Assembly: GCA_037127315.1 (NCBI GenBank)
Contig: JBBBDQ010001939.1
Coordinates: 644,501-708,500 of the forward strand
Source: Ascarosepion bandense
Taxonomy: Eukaryota; Mollusca; Cephalopoda; Sepiida; Sepiidae
Reading direction: 5' to 3'
DNA: 64,000 nt
Under the pieces are notes generated by a model. It had not been told where the DNA came from, did not search any database, and saw nothing but the letters and a program-made list of their open reading frames with translations. A program made the translations under genes and the position numbers. This document shows positions 43,685 to 53,050 of the stretch, in pieces. Each line of letters starts with the position of its first letter. Within the stretch, counting starts at the first letter, position 1.

Positions 43685-44911
43685 ATGGCGGAGGCGTCGC
43701 CAATTTCTTCCACCTCGGCCTGGGTGGGAGAGAAGGAGGGGGACTGGCAGATACCGCCACCTGAATCCCCTAGCCCCTCCAAGGCAGCAGGATCGGTAGC
43801 AGCAACAGCTGCAGCAGTTGGACTACCAGTGTCAGCAGTTCCCTCCACCATGGCATGGAGTGGAGGGAACGTAAAGAAGGGAGAAGCCTATTACGAGGCT
43901 TTGAAAGAGAAGTACGCGGAATATATTTCCGGAGCAGAACTCCTGTCAGTTCCCGAAAAACTGCAGGAAATAGAGCCGCGTATCATCTCTCTGTTAACCA
44001 AGGACCCCAAAACTCACAAGTTTATGGGAGTTAGCAGGGAGGTGGTGGAAGAAGCAATTAAGACCCACCACATCAAAGCTAAAATGGTGGCTAGGCGCAG
44101 CCATGCAATGTGGGACGTCTTGCTAGGGTCAGCTGAGGAGGCCAAGGAGCTGGCAGGAGCCACCTTGGACACAAAGACGCTCCGATTACAAACGGAGTAC
44201 ATGGGCACCCGCAAAACGCGGGTAACTTTGCACGGGGTGCCCATGGATATTACTCTCGATCATATCGGGGCGTTCTTTGCCCGTTTCGGCAAAGTGGCGG
44301 AGGTCAAGGAAGTAATTTCCAAAGCAGGATTTGCGACCGGCGATGTCACTCTGCAGGTGACGGTGGCCAGGAAGGAATTTGGAGAGATTCCAAATATCAT
44401 CACCTGCAGAGGCCGGTCGATCTTTGTAATCGTGGAGGGCAGAAGGCCGTTCTGTTGGGCATGTGGAGCCTCAGACCACATTGCCAAAAACTGTCCGACC
44501 AAGGCTCCCAAAACCCAGTCAACTCAGCCAATCAGTAGCGAGAAGACGACCAAAGAGACGGAACTCTGTCCTACCAAAGGTGCCTGTCCTACCCAAGAAG
44601 CGACCAAGGAAGACAGCGATTGGCAAAAGGCAGGCAAAAAAGGCAAGAAAAATCCTCTGCCATCAGAAAAATCTCCCGCAAAACAGCCGCAGAATTCTCC
44701 TCTCAAGCAAGATGTCCCACAGAGGAAACAATCACCGGCTAAGCAGCAGCAGCAACAAGAGCAGCGGCAACCACCGGCAAAGCAGCAGAAGCAGCAGCAG
44801 CAGCAGCATCAAGACATGGACATCGACACACCAGACAGTCGAGCGTCCTCTCTAAAGAGAGGAAGAGAAGAAGAGGAAGAAGGAACGCACAAAGTCTTAA
44901 GGAGGAGTTGA
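43685..44911 (+). CDS. LINE B ORF1 protein, 408 aa to first stop
   Basis: This is the RNA-binding ORF1 product of a Tx1/L1-like LINE. I chose the ATG at 43685 because it has a strong context (GACCATGG); an in-frame GTG lies 11 codons upstream. From the start: a Ser/Ala/Pro-rich N-terminus, an RRM-like stretch at about residues 170-255 ('VTLHGVPMDITLDHIGAFFARFGKVAEVKEV'), then one CCHC knuckle CX2CX4HX4C (C257, C260, H265, C270). A long Lys/Gln/Pro-rich tail includes CAG-coded glutamine runs. The frame ends in TGA at 44909-44911, but the same frame stays open to 45412, so the natural ORF1 was probably about 575 aa and this TGA is a mutation, or a readthrough site. Confidence 0.85.
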   Translation: MAEASPISSTSAWVGEKEGDWQIPPPESPSPSKAAGSVAATAAAVGLPVSAVPSTMAWSGGNVKKGEAYYEALKEKYAEYISGAELLSVPEKLQEIEPRIISLLTKDPKTHKFMGVSREVVEEAIKTHHIKAKMVARRSHAMWDVLLGSAEEAKELAGATLDTKTLRLQTEYMGTRKTRVTLHGVPMDITLDHIGAFFARFGKVAEVKEVISKAGFATGDVTLQVTVARKEFGEIPNIITCRGRSIFVIVEGRRPFCWACGASDHIAKNCPTKAPKTQSTQPISSEKTTKETELCPTKGACPTQEATKEDSDWQKAGKKGKKNPLPSEKSPAKQPQNSPLKQDVPQRKQSPAKQQQQQEQRQPPAKQQKQQQQQHQDMDIDTPDSRASSLKRGREEEEEGTHKVLRRS

Positions 44912-45412
44912 AGCAGGGAGAGTACGATAAGTAAAGCTTCTTCACTACCCGTCTCTCCCATCAAAAACAAAGACTCTTATGCACAAAAGGCGAAAAGCCT
45001 TCCAGCCTCCCCTCAGAAACTCCCCCAACCCCCAACCTTCAAATTGACAGCCCTAACCCCGGCCTCGTCTGACAAATCACCCACCCCTTCACCCGCATCC
45101 GCCCCCTTGACCTCACCCACACCCAGTAAGAAGAAGAAATCTTTGCCCCAGGGTGAAGACTTGTTAAAAGTTAACAAGAAAGAACTACAAAAGGACTGGT
45201 CTGCGCAAAGGCGTACTTTGTTAAAGCCTTTGCTTAAACTATCTTCGGTGGACGAGAAGTCCACGGAGGATCCCACAAATTTTCCAGGGGCCCCCGGTGT
45301 ACTGACACTTGTGCGTAGTACAGGGGGAACCTCAAGGTGTGGGATCACATCGAGCAGGCCGAAAAATACTATAAAGGCATTACCATGTGTAGGAGTGATA
45401 CTCTTGAGCTAA
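44912..45412 (+). pseudogene. LINE B ORF1 C-terminal extension beyond an in-frame TGA
   Basis: In the same reading frame as ORF1, with no further stop for 166 codons. It is Pro/Ser/Lys-rich ('SPTPSPASAP', 'PSKKKKSLPQ') and the composition continues that of the ORF1 tail. No domain recognised. Confidence 0.65.
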
Positions 45413-45649
45413 GAAAGATGCGAAAAAATTGTTCAGGGAGGTTCCCCGTTTTAATCCATCCCTGTCTTTATAGGGTGTTAAAACTAACCTACCCTACGGA
45501 CGTCGGCGGAATTGTCCAAGACGGACGGATTACGTCCGATATTGGTACAGGGTCCCTTGGACAATCTGTCGGGGTCCCAACTGCTAGAGATTTTCATCCA
45601 GTATGTGACCACGAGTAATTTTCTCCTTTTCTAATTGCAGATCTAATTG
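45413..45649 (+). other. LINE B inter-ORF spacer
   Basis: Non-coding between ORF1 and ORF2. It contains a CGGACG-rich block near 45497-45540 and ends with a pyrimidine tract and AG (TTTCTCCTTTTCTAATTGCAG, ending 45640) nine bases before the ORF2 ATG. Confidence 0.6.
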
Positions 45650-48600
45650 ATGTCTATCAAGTTAGCCAGTGTAAATGCGAAGGGCTTGAGGGATCGGGGT
45701 AAGGCGGCCTGCCTGCTTCGTGACCTCTTGTCTTTCGGCGTGGATGTGGCCGCGATCCAAGAGACTCACTTTGTTTGCGACGTCGATTCTTGTGTGCTGG
45801 CTAGCGACTTTGTCGTCTATTCAGCATATGGGAACTGGCAAGCCAAAGGTGTTTCTTTGCTGGTCAAGCGTACCCTGGACGCGGAGATCGACCTTGTCCA
45901 TGTCGGTGCCGAGGGCCGGTTGATCGTGGCCGATGTTGCAGTGAAAAGCAAGAAGTTTCGTCTGGTTGCGGTTTATGCGCCCAATGATCAAGAGGAGCGT
46001 GTCGACTTTTTCCGTCTGGTGAAGCCCTTCCTGGTCGATTCCAAGCGACTAGTTCTAGTTGGGGACTGGAATGCTATCCTGGACCCCAAATTGGATAGAG
46101 GGTGGGGCTCTAGCGGGAGGAGTGGTGATCGTAGCCTGGTTGATCTGATTGACGAATTTGGTCTCGTCGATAGATACCGGGTCGATCATCCGGGCGGGAA
46201 AATGTGGACGTGGGCGAATAGTTGGCCTTCTACCAAGATGGTTTCCTACCTTGATAGAATGTTAGTGAGAGAGGCCGATATAGATTTCTTAGAATGCCCA
46301 ACGTTCCACTGGTTAGGCTACACGGACCACAAAATGGTATGTGCCCGTGTGGTGTTAGAATTTAGGGCTAGAATGGCTGGCTACTGGAAGTTCAACCAGT
46401 CCTTACTGGACAGGCGGGACTTCCGGAACCAGCTGATTATCATAGTTCAGCGGGCGTTAACTGGGGGAGTCATCGGGAATAGGTGGTGGGCTAGTCTTAA
46501 GGATAGGATTAGGTCTTTCACCACTGAATACAGCCAACGGCTCAACCTAGATAAGGCTGCCAAGGTGAAGACGCTTAGATCTAATTTTTCCCGGGCGGAG
46601 GCTGGTGGGGATCCCCTAGAGATAGCCGTAGCTAGGGAGGCCCTTGAGCGGTCGACTAGAGATCGTTACATGGGTCAGGTAATTAGACATAAGTTAAGCA
46701 AGATGTCTTCCGAAGCTGTGAACATGGGCGCGGAACTGCGCAAGGAGGAAGTCCGTCAAGGTGGCAACCGGTACATCCACGAGATACGAGACCCGGAGGG
46801 GCACACCCTTAGGTCGACTGATGACATGTGCAAGGCGTTTCGGCAGCATTTCGAACGCCGCTTCACCAAGGAGCCTGGTCTCCGCGACGAGGAGTTTCAC
46901 AGCTATTTGGCTGACTTTCCCCGGCTTTTGCCGGCTGAAGCGGCTAGTTGTGAGGGAGAGATTACGGAGGACGAAATCTACGCGGCTTTGAAGAGAGTTG
47001 GCAGTGGCAAGTCGCCAGGTTTGGATGGTTTGCCCTATGAATTGTACTTAAGGCTGTCGCACATCTTTGTCCCTATCTTGACAGTTGTGTTCAACAACTG
47101 GTTCCGTCAGGGGTCCATCCCCAGTCGGTTCACCAGGGGTGTGGTCACGCTGTTGAGAAAAGGCAAGGATGTTGGGAGGGAATTAGACGGTTACAGGCCC
47201 ATAACTCTGCTAAACACAGAGTTAAAGATTTTGGCCAAGATCCTGACGAATCGCTTGCAGCTAGTTGCCGAGTCTCTGTTGGGACCTGATCAGACTTGCG
47301 CTGTGAAGGGCCGAACAATTCAGAGCAACCTGCACTTGATCCGCACGATCCTAGAGGGTGTAAAAGACGACGATGAGGCCGCGCTGATCAATTTGGATCA
47401 GTCCAAGGCATTTGATAGGGTTGGCCATGGCTACCTGGCGGCTGTCCTGCAGGCTGCCGGATTCGAAACCGACTTCTGCTGCTGGATTGGTCTCCTGTAT
47501 CGCTCCCCCACGGCTGTGGTGCAGATGAACGGAAAGCTGTCGAGCGCGTTTGCGCTGTCTAGGTCGGTTCGACAGGGTTGCCCGCTGTCGTCCTTACTCT
47601 ATGTTTTGGCGTTGAAGCCCCTCCTTCGCCGGCTTAGAGACAGGTCGTGCAGTCCGGCCCTATGTGGAATCGCTATCCCTGGTGGTGCTCAAGCCAGGGT
47701 TTCCGCATACGCCGATGACGTAACGACTTTTGTGTCCTCCCGCAGGGACATAAGAGCGGTACAGAAGGCGCTTGAACGGTACGAACAGGTGACAGAGGCC
47801 AAGATTAACCGCGACAAGTCTTCCGGCTTGCGGTTAGGCGCCTGGAAGGGGATTCCCCTTCCGGGGCCCTTCGACTGGACGGACGGACCAGTCAAAATCC
47901 TCGGAGTTTGGTTCGGTCCGGACTTGCAGTTGGAGAAGAATTGGTCTGATATACAGGCAAAGGTCAGCGCGTCGGTCGAAACTTGGCGTCGACGGAGTCT
48001 CTGTAAAGGACCTGGCGGAGGCGTGTGCCGCTTACGTCTTCCCCATGGTCCTTTATCGGCTGTCTGTACTTCCACTTTGTGAGGAGCGTGAGGAGGCGAT
48101 CGAGCGTCTGCTATTCTCCCTTCTGTGGAGAGGACGCAGACATCACGTCGACAAACGTGTCTGTTACCAACGTCCGTGTCAAGGGGGGACTGGGAATGCC
48201 GCACTTGGCGAGCCACCGGCGTGCCTCGAGGTTGGCATTTCTCAGTCGTGTGTTAATGGAAGACTTGTTGCTTACAGGGGTAGGGAGGGACGCGTTCTCT
48301 AGCCTCACTATCACTCCCCCGGTCTCGTTGCGCTGCCGCAAGCTTTGAGAGCAACCGGCTTTCATCCGCGAGTGCCGGAGGGCCTTGTGGGCCATTCCAC
48401 GGTCTAGTGACCTTTCTCGGCCTAGGAGGCACTTCTATCGGGGATTAGTGGAGAGCGTCGCGAAGGATCGATTGAGGGAGAAGCTCGGCATGACGGAGGA
48501 GGAGTATCGCTCTCATTGGTCTTGGGCGCCAGGATCGGATTGGCTCAGCAACTCTGAGTTTTCTCTGACCTGGCGACTAGCTCGTAACGCCTTGTCTCTC

Positions 48601-49068
48601 AATGACATGCGTTTCATAATGGGCCTGGCGGATTTGCCAGATTGTGAATGTTGCAACCTTGGCTTAAAGGAGACGTCGGCGCACGCCTTCTTCCATTGTT
48701 CGCGCGTTCGCCCGTTGTGGGATCGTGTCGGCGAGTTGACTGCTCGCATCGCGCCGCGGGAACTTGTGTCCATTGATCGTGCATACGCCTGCGATAATGT
48801 GTCGCCCCCGTACACCGGAGTGAAACGGATGGTGTTTCTGTCGCTTCTGGCCACGGCTCGAATGGTGATATGGACGACGCGTTTGGAGGAAGTCTTGCGG
48901 GGTGGCCGTCTTTCGCATCAGGATCTAATCCGATATTTTGAGTACCAACTCAAAATGAAGATTAGAACTGATCGGAAACGGTTGCCACCGACAGAGTTCA
49001 GCAAAAGGTGGGTAAATGTGGCGAGCCTGGTTCGCGTGACTGGGGCTAGCCTTGATTTTCTCTTTTAG
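45650..49068 (+). pseudogene. LINE B ORF2 endonuclease/RT, broken near the C-terminus
   Basis: Starts at ATG 45650 (a TTG precedes it). The APE endonuclease covers about residues 1-235: 'IQETHF' near 39, 'VGDWNAIL' (D139), 'YTDHKMV' (D226, H227). The RT covers about 430-700: 'SPGLDGLPYELY', 'YRPITLLNTELK', 'LDQSKAFDRV', 'RQGCPLSSLLY', catalytic 'YADD' at 687-690. The frame stops at 48082. The C-terminal reading continues after a +1 shift near 48000, another +1 shift at the G6 run 48183-48188, and an in-frame TGA at 48346-48348, ending at 49068. That part holds the conserved Cys/His motif 'CECCNLGLKETSAHAFFHC'. Full length would be about 1,140 codons. Catalytic residues are intact; the C-terminal lesions probably inactivate it. 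Confidence 0.88.
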
Positions 49069-49785
49069 ATCTGGTAGTCACATCGGGTTGGATTCCTCTG
49101 GAACCCTCCCCTTTGGTTAAGGTAAGTCCCTTTTTGTGTACCTAGTTAATGTGAGTGAGTGTGATTCCTGGCCTGTTCCCCGGTTTTCGTCTTTGGTTAT
49201 GGTCCAGTTCGAGATTCCCAGTTTCTGTCAATTATTTTTTGTCCCGTTTCATCTCGTCTGAGCCAGTATTATATTTTCCCCAGTCCAATTTCTTTTTTTT
49301 GCCTCTCCACTCCCTGTAGAAAGAGAGTTTCTTGATTTCGCCCTCTGAAGCGGAATACAGCGACCTCTTTGTTTTGAGGGTAGGTTGGGTCCAGCTAACA
49401 CAAAGTTTATGTTGCTATTTTTGTTTGAAATTTTATTTGGGGATTTGTGACATGCCCCTCCCCCTTTGTCATTTCATGTAGAAAATTTTTATATATTTTT
49501 GCATTTATTGTAAATATTGTACATTGTCAAATTTTTATGTACATTGTGGGGAATTTTTAGGTCCCCGGAATGCTTTGTGGTATTTTGGTGCACGGCAGTA
49601 TGAGTGTTGATGGACAAGTTCTTTTGGTGATTGAGAAAAATTGTAGTGTGTGTCTGGGTCGCGAAAGAGATTAGCTAGGTATAAGATAGATTACTGAAGA
49701 CCATCCTCAGTTTTGTTTCCCCCTCCCTTTTTGGCCGTGTGCCACAATTGTAATTTGTTTACAATAAATAAACAGTTGGACTCAA
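49069..49785 (+). other. LINE B 3' UTR
   Basis: Base composition falls back toward AT. It ends with an AATAAA signal (49763-49770 region) and no long poly(A). No repeat of this tail was noticed elsewhere in the window. Confidence 0.6.
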
Positions 49786-49788
49786 CTT

Positions 49789-50127
49789 CTATTCTAGTTG
49801 ATTACTGGCTGGTTGTTCTATAAGATTCCTACACTGACCAGATAAAAAGTGCTGCATGAAATGAAATATGTAGTCGGCTGAAGGTGAAAGGTCTAAAGAA
49901 TATACTGCATATAGAAAAACTTCCCATCCTAGCTTCATTCTTGTTTGCTGCAATGCATTTGTAACTTGAGTACAAATATTGTCATGAAACAAAATCACCT
50001 TCAACTTCCTTTCCAAGGAAAATTGTTTATTAACAGTTTTTCCATGTTTCACCAATTCATAATAAAGAATTCCATTTGAATTGCACAAAACACAAAAGAT
50101 ATTGAAGGCTTTCCTTGATTTAGCCAT
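49789..50127 (-). pseudogene. mariner transposase C-terminal half
   Basis: The minus-strand 112-codon frame reads 'SNGILYYELVKHGKTVN.......LKVILFHDN' (second catalytic aspartate in 'HDN'). It continues 'LGWEVFLYAVYSLDLSPSADYIFHFMQHFLSGQ', the worn counterpart of 'HPPYSPDLAPSDYHLF..M'. The final catalytic position appears lost (ADY for SDY). The N-terminal half is missing. It belongs to a different mariner subgroup from the 40963 relic, judging by the text. Confidence 0.8.
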
Positions 50128-50179
50128 AATTTACTTTTTTTTGGATTCCTATAATAAATCCATATTTCATCATCAGTGG

Positions 50180-50298
50180 GCTTACGACCACCTCATGTTG
50201 AAACACCAGTTCTTGTATGGTCATTGAAGTTAAGCAACATCAAGCTTGGTCAGTACCTAGATTGGTGACCACTTGGGAATATGAGGTGCTGTAAGCTT
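50180..50298 (+). pseudogene. 5S rRNA-derived sequence, full length (119 bp)
   Basis: It matches the general animal 5S rRNA plan from the first stem to the last: GCTTACGACCACCTCATGTTG at the 5' end, an internal A-box region AAGTTAAGCAACATC (50227-50241), a C-box region CTAGATTGGTGACC (50258-50271), then TGGGAATATGAGGTGCTG and GTAAGCTT at the 3' end. Many transitions from the expected sequence make it a pseudogene or a 5S-derived SINE head. A tRNA-type SINE follows immediately. Confidence 0.88.
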
Positions 50299-50465
50299 GG
50301 ATGCATGGGTAGTGTAATGGATAATGGCTTGGAATTGTTAAACAGAGAGCCAAGTTCCAATTCCCAGCTGGGTTTGTTATATTTTCTTACTTGCAAATAC
50401 CCTTGGAAGATATGAATTCACCTCTTCTCTCTGTGCCTATGGGTTAATTAATAAAACTTTATCAC
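50299..50465 (+). mobile_element. tRNA-derived SINE (OR-like), 5' part, fused to the 5S unit
   Basis: A box in GGGTAGTGTAATGGATAATGG, B box near AGTTCCAATTCCCAGC, body ACCCTTGGAAGATATGAATTC to GGGTTAATTAATA. The tail is absent. There is no spacer between the end of the 5S unit and the tRNA-like head. Confidence 0.82.
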
Positions 50466-50675
50466 AAAACCATTATTATCTGTGAAAAAAAATTCTCACA
50501 TTCTAAAAATATTTTCTAGTTTTAAATAACTTGCAAAGGGTTGATAGGCCATAGAAAATGAATGAATGAGTGAATCAATCATCTCCAGTGATTCTGTTTT
50601 ATTCAGAAAATGATTTTTTCTGTAACAAGCAAAAATAAAAAGACAATTAAATACTGACCAATGTTCTTTTAAACC

Positions 50676-50790
50676 AGTCAGTTAAGTGCCATACATTATA
50701 CACGCTTGGATTATCATGTCTTAAAAGAGACATGACTGACTAGTCAGAAGAATTTCTCGAAGTAGGTTGTCATTACTTTCTTTTACATAA
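50676..50790 (-). mobile_element. tRNA-derived SINE (OR-like), 3' fragment
   Basis: Plus strand reads CAGTCAGTTAAGTGCCATAC, then CGCTTGGATTATCATGTC and GAGACATGACTGACT: the tail of the SINE in minus orientation. Truncated at the right near 50790. Confidence 0.82.
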
Positions 50791-51339
50791 GTTGATGTAA
50801 AACCAATTCTTTTAGTTTTTGTTCCTCAGGCTTGTAAAATATATACTATGGTTGGCTCAGTCATTACTAATATTTTTCTGGAAGTTTGTGTTGCATTTTT
50901 CTTCAAAAGTTTCTACAATTAATTAGTTTATGAAAATTTAAATTATTCTAGAACATTCTTTACCTTTGTGCTCATGATCTATTTTTTTAACTTTGCAAAC
51001 CATTCATAAAATAAATGATTGCATCTACTGCATTAAAAATTCCATTTCTTAGCTTTGGCTGCATGTTTATCAGACTAAATATGAATAGTAAACACTGAAC
51101 TTCTTTCTTTCACAGATATATGCGTGTCATGGTTTTCATGAGTAGCAATCTCATACTTACTTTCTTTTTAAGCATCTTCTACTTAGCTTTTTCAATATTC
51201 AACCAAAACTGATAAGTGATATTGCTGAATTTCATCTTCACTATCTGAAATGAATTCTAGGCATTAAATTAGTTGATCTGGGTTAGCAATGTTTTAGATC
51301 TTATCCATGCCCAGTTAACTAGCTTATATGCCCTTCTCC
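50791..51339. other. No gene recognised
   Basis: AT-rich; possibly a worn transposon, but no motif could be read. Confidence 0.4.
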
Positions 51340-51770
51340 TTCTGCTAGCTTGAAAATGTACACTGTATGCCAGATGGAAGGATTCCAAAAGTCCTTTTGT
51401 ACAGGGCACTAGCCATCAACAAGAAGGTAACCTCATCTTCACTTCAAGAACATCTGCAAAAAGGACATGCGGGTGAAAGACTTCAAGATGTGGGAAGATG
51501 TTGCCAATGTTTGCTCATGTTGGAGATGTGATTTACACTTAGGGCTTGAGCTAGGAGAGGAGAAATGGAAGTTTGAAAGAAAACAATATGGCAACTCCAT
51601 TCATTACAATCCAGACTTTTCTCCTGTGTGGGTCTGTATAGCCATAACAGATGTTGCACTACCATCAACAACTGATGTAGAACTCTTTGTGCACAGATTA
51701 ATGGTTCCTGAGACTGATGGATATCATATACTGATATTAATAGCTCAAAGTAAAAGTTAGACAAATAAAA
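51340..51770 (+). pseudogene. RTE/CDP2-like LINE C-terminus with zinc-finger tail
   Basis: Plus-strand frames, joined by shifts, read 'GRIPKVLLYRALA', then 'CKKDMRVKDFKMWEDVANV' (the usual 'CKRDLKALNID..WE.LA.DR' region), and finally a worn C2H2-like tail ('VGLYSHNRCC', the counterpart of 'IGLYSHTRRC'). These are hallmarks of the endonuclease-RT family often mis-annotated as craniofacial development protein 2. Only the C-terminus is left. Confidence 0.75.
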
Positions 51771-51815
51771 TCAACCAATGATAGCATAATTAAGATTTTG
51801 TTTTGTAGAAAGTCA

Positions 51816-51880
51816 TGATTACTTACAATCTGAAAGGATGTAGTGTTAAACACTATGTCCTTTCAGGTTGTAAGCAATCA
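51816..51880. repeat. Near-perfect 65-bp palindrome
   Basis: Arms 51816-51847 and 51849-51880 agree at 28 of 32 positions with a 1-base centre. Left arm begins TGATTACTTACAATCTGAAA. It could be a tiny foldback MITE or a hairpin-forming end of the Tc1 relic to its right. Confidence 0.88.
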
Positions 51881-51989
51881 TAACTCACCACAGATTTTTC
51901 TCTTGTACAAATTAATTGAAATAAAACAAATAATGTCTTCCTAAGATCTTTCACATTTTTGTCTGATTGTGTATATGTTGTCTCTTGGC

Positions 51990-52200
51990 ATTGTTTTTCT
52001 TTTCTGGATGCATTTTCTTTTATGTTTTGGACTGATGGATCCAGTTTGTTACTTTACCTTGATGACATGATTGACAATTGAAAGGCTGACACCAACAATA
52101 TCCATGATCTCTTTGTAAGGCATGCCAGTGTGTTTGTGTAGTGTTACAATTTTCATTCACTTCCTTGGAGTCATAGAACAACTAATTGACAGTCAAGACA
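51990..52200 (-). pseudogene. Tc1-type transposase N-terminus relic
   Basis: The minus-strand translation gives 'MTPRK*MKIVTLHKHTGMPYKEIMDIVGVSLSIVNHVIK', the paired helix-turn-helix start of a Tc1 transposase, followed by 'SISPK..KRK'. The catalytic part is missing. At 52262-52285 the sequence ends with TTCATCATACACCCTG, plausible as the outer terminal repeat (complement CAGGGTGTATGATG). Confidence 0.7.
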
Positions 52201-52290
52201 ATAGTGTCTTGACGTGATAAAAATCTGATGCAACCATAAATGATGCAATAATTTTTAAGGCCAAACAAATTTCATCATACACCCTGAAAA

Positions 52291-52620
52291 TAGCCCGGTT
52301 CACACTCCACCCACGTCTATTGAACAGGTGAAGAGGCTCATCCCTTCTTCCCTGCTTAGGATGTGGTTTCCGGTTTTCTCTTTTCCAATCTTTTCACTCG
52401 TTTTCCTTTTCTTTTTTTTTTTTCAATTGGAGTAAATAGACTAAACTATCGCCCGGTTCACACTCCACCCATGTCTATTGAACAGGTGAAGAGGCTCATC
52501 CCTTGTTCCCTGCTTAGGATGTGGTTTCTAGCTTTCTCTTTTCCAATCTTTTTACTCTTACATAGCCCCCTGCACATCAGTGGCGTTACCGCCTTGCTCA
52601 GGGTGATATGATTAAAAAGA
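52291..52620 (+). mobile_element. Short LINE A-derived element with two tandem 5' units
   Basis: First unit from GCCCGGTTCACACTCCACCC (5' part truncated), second unit from CAATTGGAGTAAATAGACTA at 52434, then the LINE A tail (CATAGCCCCCTGCACATCAG, GTGGCGTTACCGCCTTGC, GGTGATATGATTAAAAA). Same plan as 11131-11627; only the last unit carries the tail. Confidence 0.9.
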
Positions 52621-52854
52621 CATTAATGTACAGCACTGCAAATGACCTAATCTGAGGAAAAAACAGAATTCGATTACATCCTCTCACTCCAGTGGGTCTA
52701 AAACTGACCAAATGGTGAAAGAAAGGAAACTAAAGCAGTTGTTTCAATTAATTTGCACAATGGTGTATTTATTTATCATACCATACATTCGTGGAAAAGA
52801 TAGTGAAGTGGTTTCTTGTTACCTTCTCCATGATTTGGAACTCAGAGTTTTTAT

Positions 52855-53050
52855 CGTCTGACACTGGCAACCAGCCAAGACTAGAAAGCCAAGTTTATCC
52901 AGTGATTTAACCCATATCTGTGGGGTAAAAAAGATGGATTAATGCCTTTTCTAAGTGCATTTTTGCAAAAGTGAATGCTACAGACTAACCGGGAATTTGA
53001 ACTCAGCTTGCCAATTATACTTTTTGCAACAGTATGCATTAGATTACTCG
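52855..53050 (-). mobile_element. tRNA-derived SINE, diverged partial copy
   Basis: Plus strand: GGCAACCAGCCAAGACTAGA, TTTAACCCATATCTGTGG, GATGGATTAATGCC, AAGTGAATGCTACAGA, then a worn TTTGAACTCAGCTTGCC (B-box complement). Confidence 0.75.

Larger units (their letters stand above)
43490..49785 (+). mobile_element. LINE family B (Tx1/L1-like), nearly full length
   Basis: A 6.3-kb two-ORF non-LTR retrotransposon. Composition is strikingly GC- and CpG-rich against AT-rich flanks. The order is a 5' UTR (to 43684), ORF1 with zinc knuckle, a spacer, ORF2 (endonuclease, RT, C-terminal Cys/His motif), a 3' UTR of about 700 bp, and the end ACAATAAATAAACAGTTGGA. CCCAACTTCT near 43496-43505 and CTCAACTTCT near 49780-49789 could be an imperfect target duplication. 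The RT and surrounding text ('YRPITLLNTELKILAKILTNRL', 'GPDQTCAVKGRTIQ', 'VRQGCPLSSLLYVL') are typical of the Tx1 group of the L1 superclade. It is directly followed by a mariner relic. Confidence 0.88.

Noticed and set aside
44463..48918. Alternative frames of 60-175 codons across LINE B
   Set aside because: Shadows of ORF1 and ORF2 in GC-rich sequence. Frames at 48025, 48045 and 48385 are the exception and were kept as continuations of ORF2.
50180..50298. Functional 5S rRNA gene
   Set aside because: Many substitutions from the expected animal 5S sequence and no T-run terminator directly after; a tRNA-type SINE follows instead.
50180..50298. LINE B as a 5S-targeted Tx1 element because a 5S-like unit lies 400 bp downstream
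   Set aside because: Some Tx1-group elements do target specific RNA genes, but here LINE B is bordered by a mariner relic, not by 5S sequence, so the proximity has no support as targeting.
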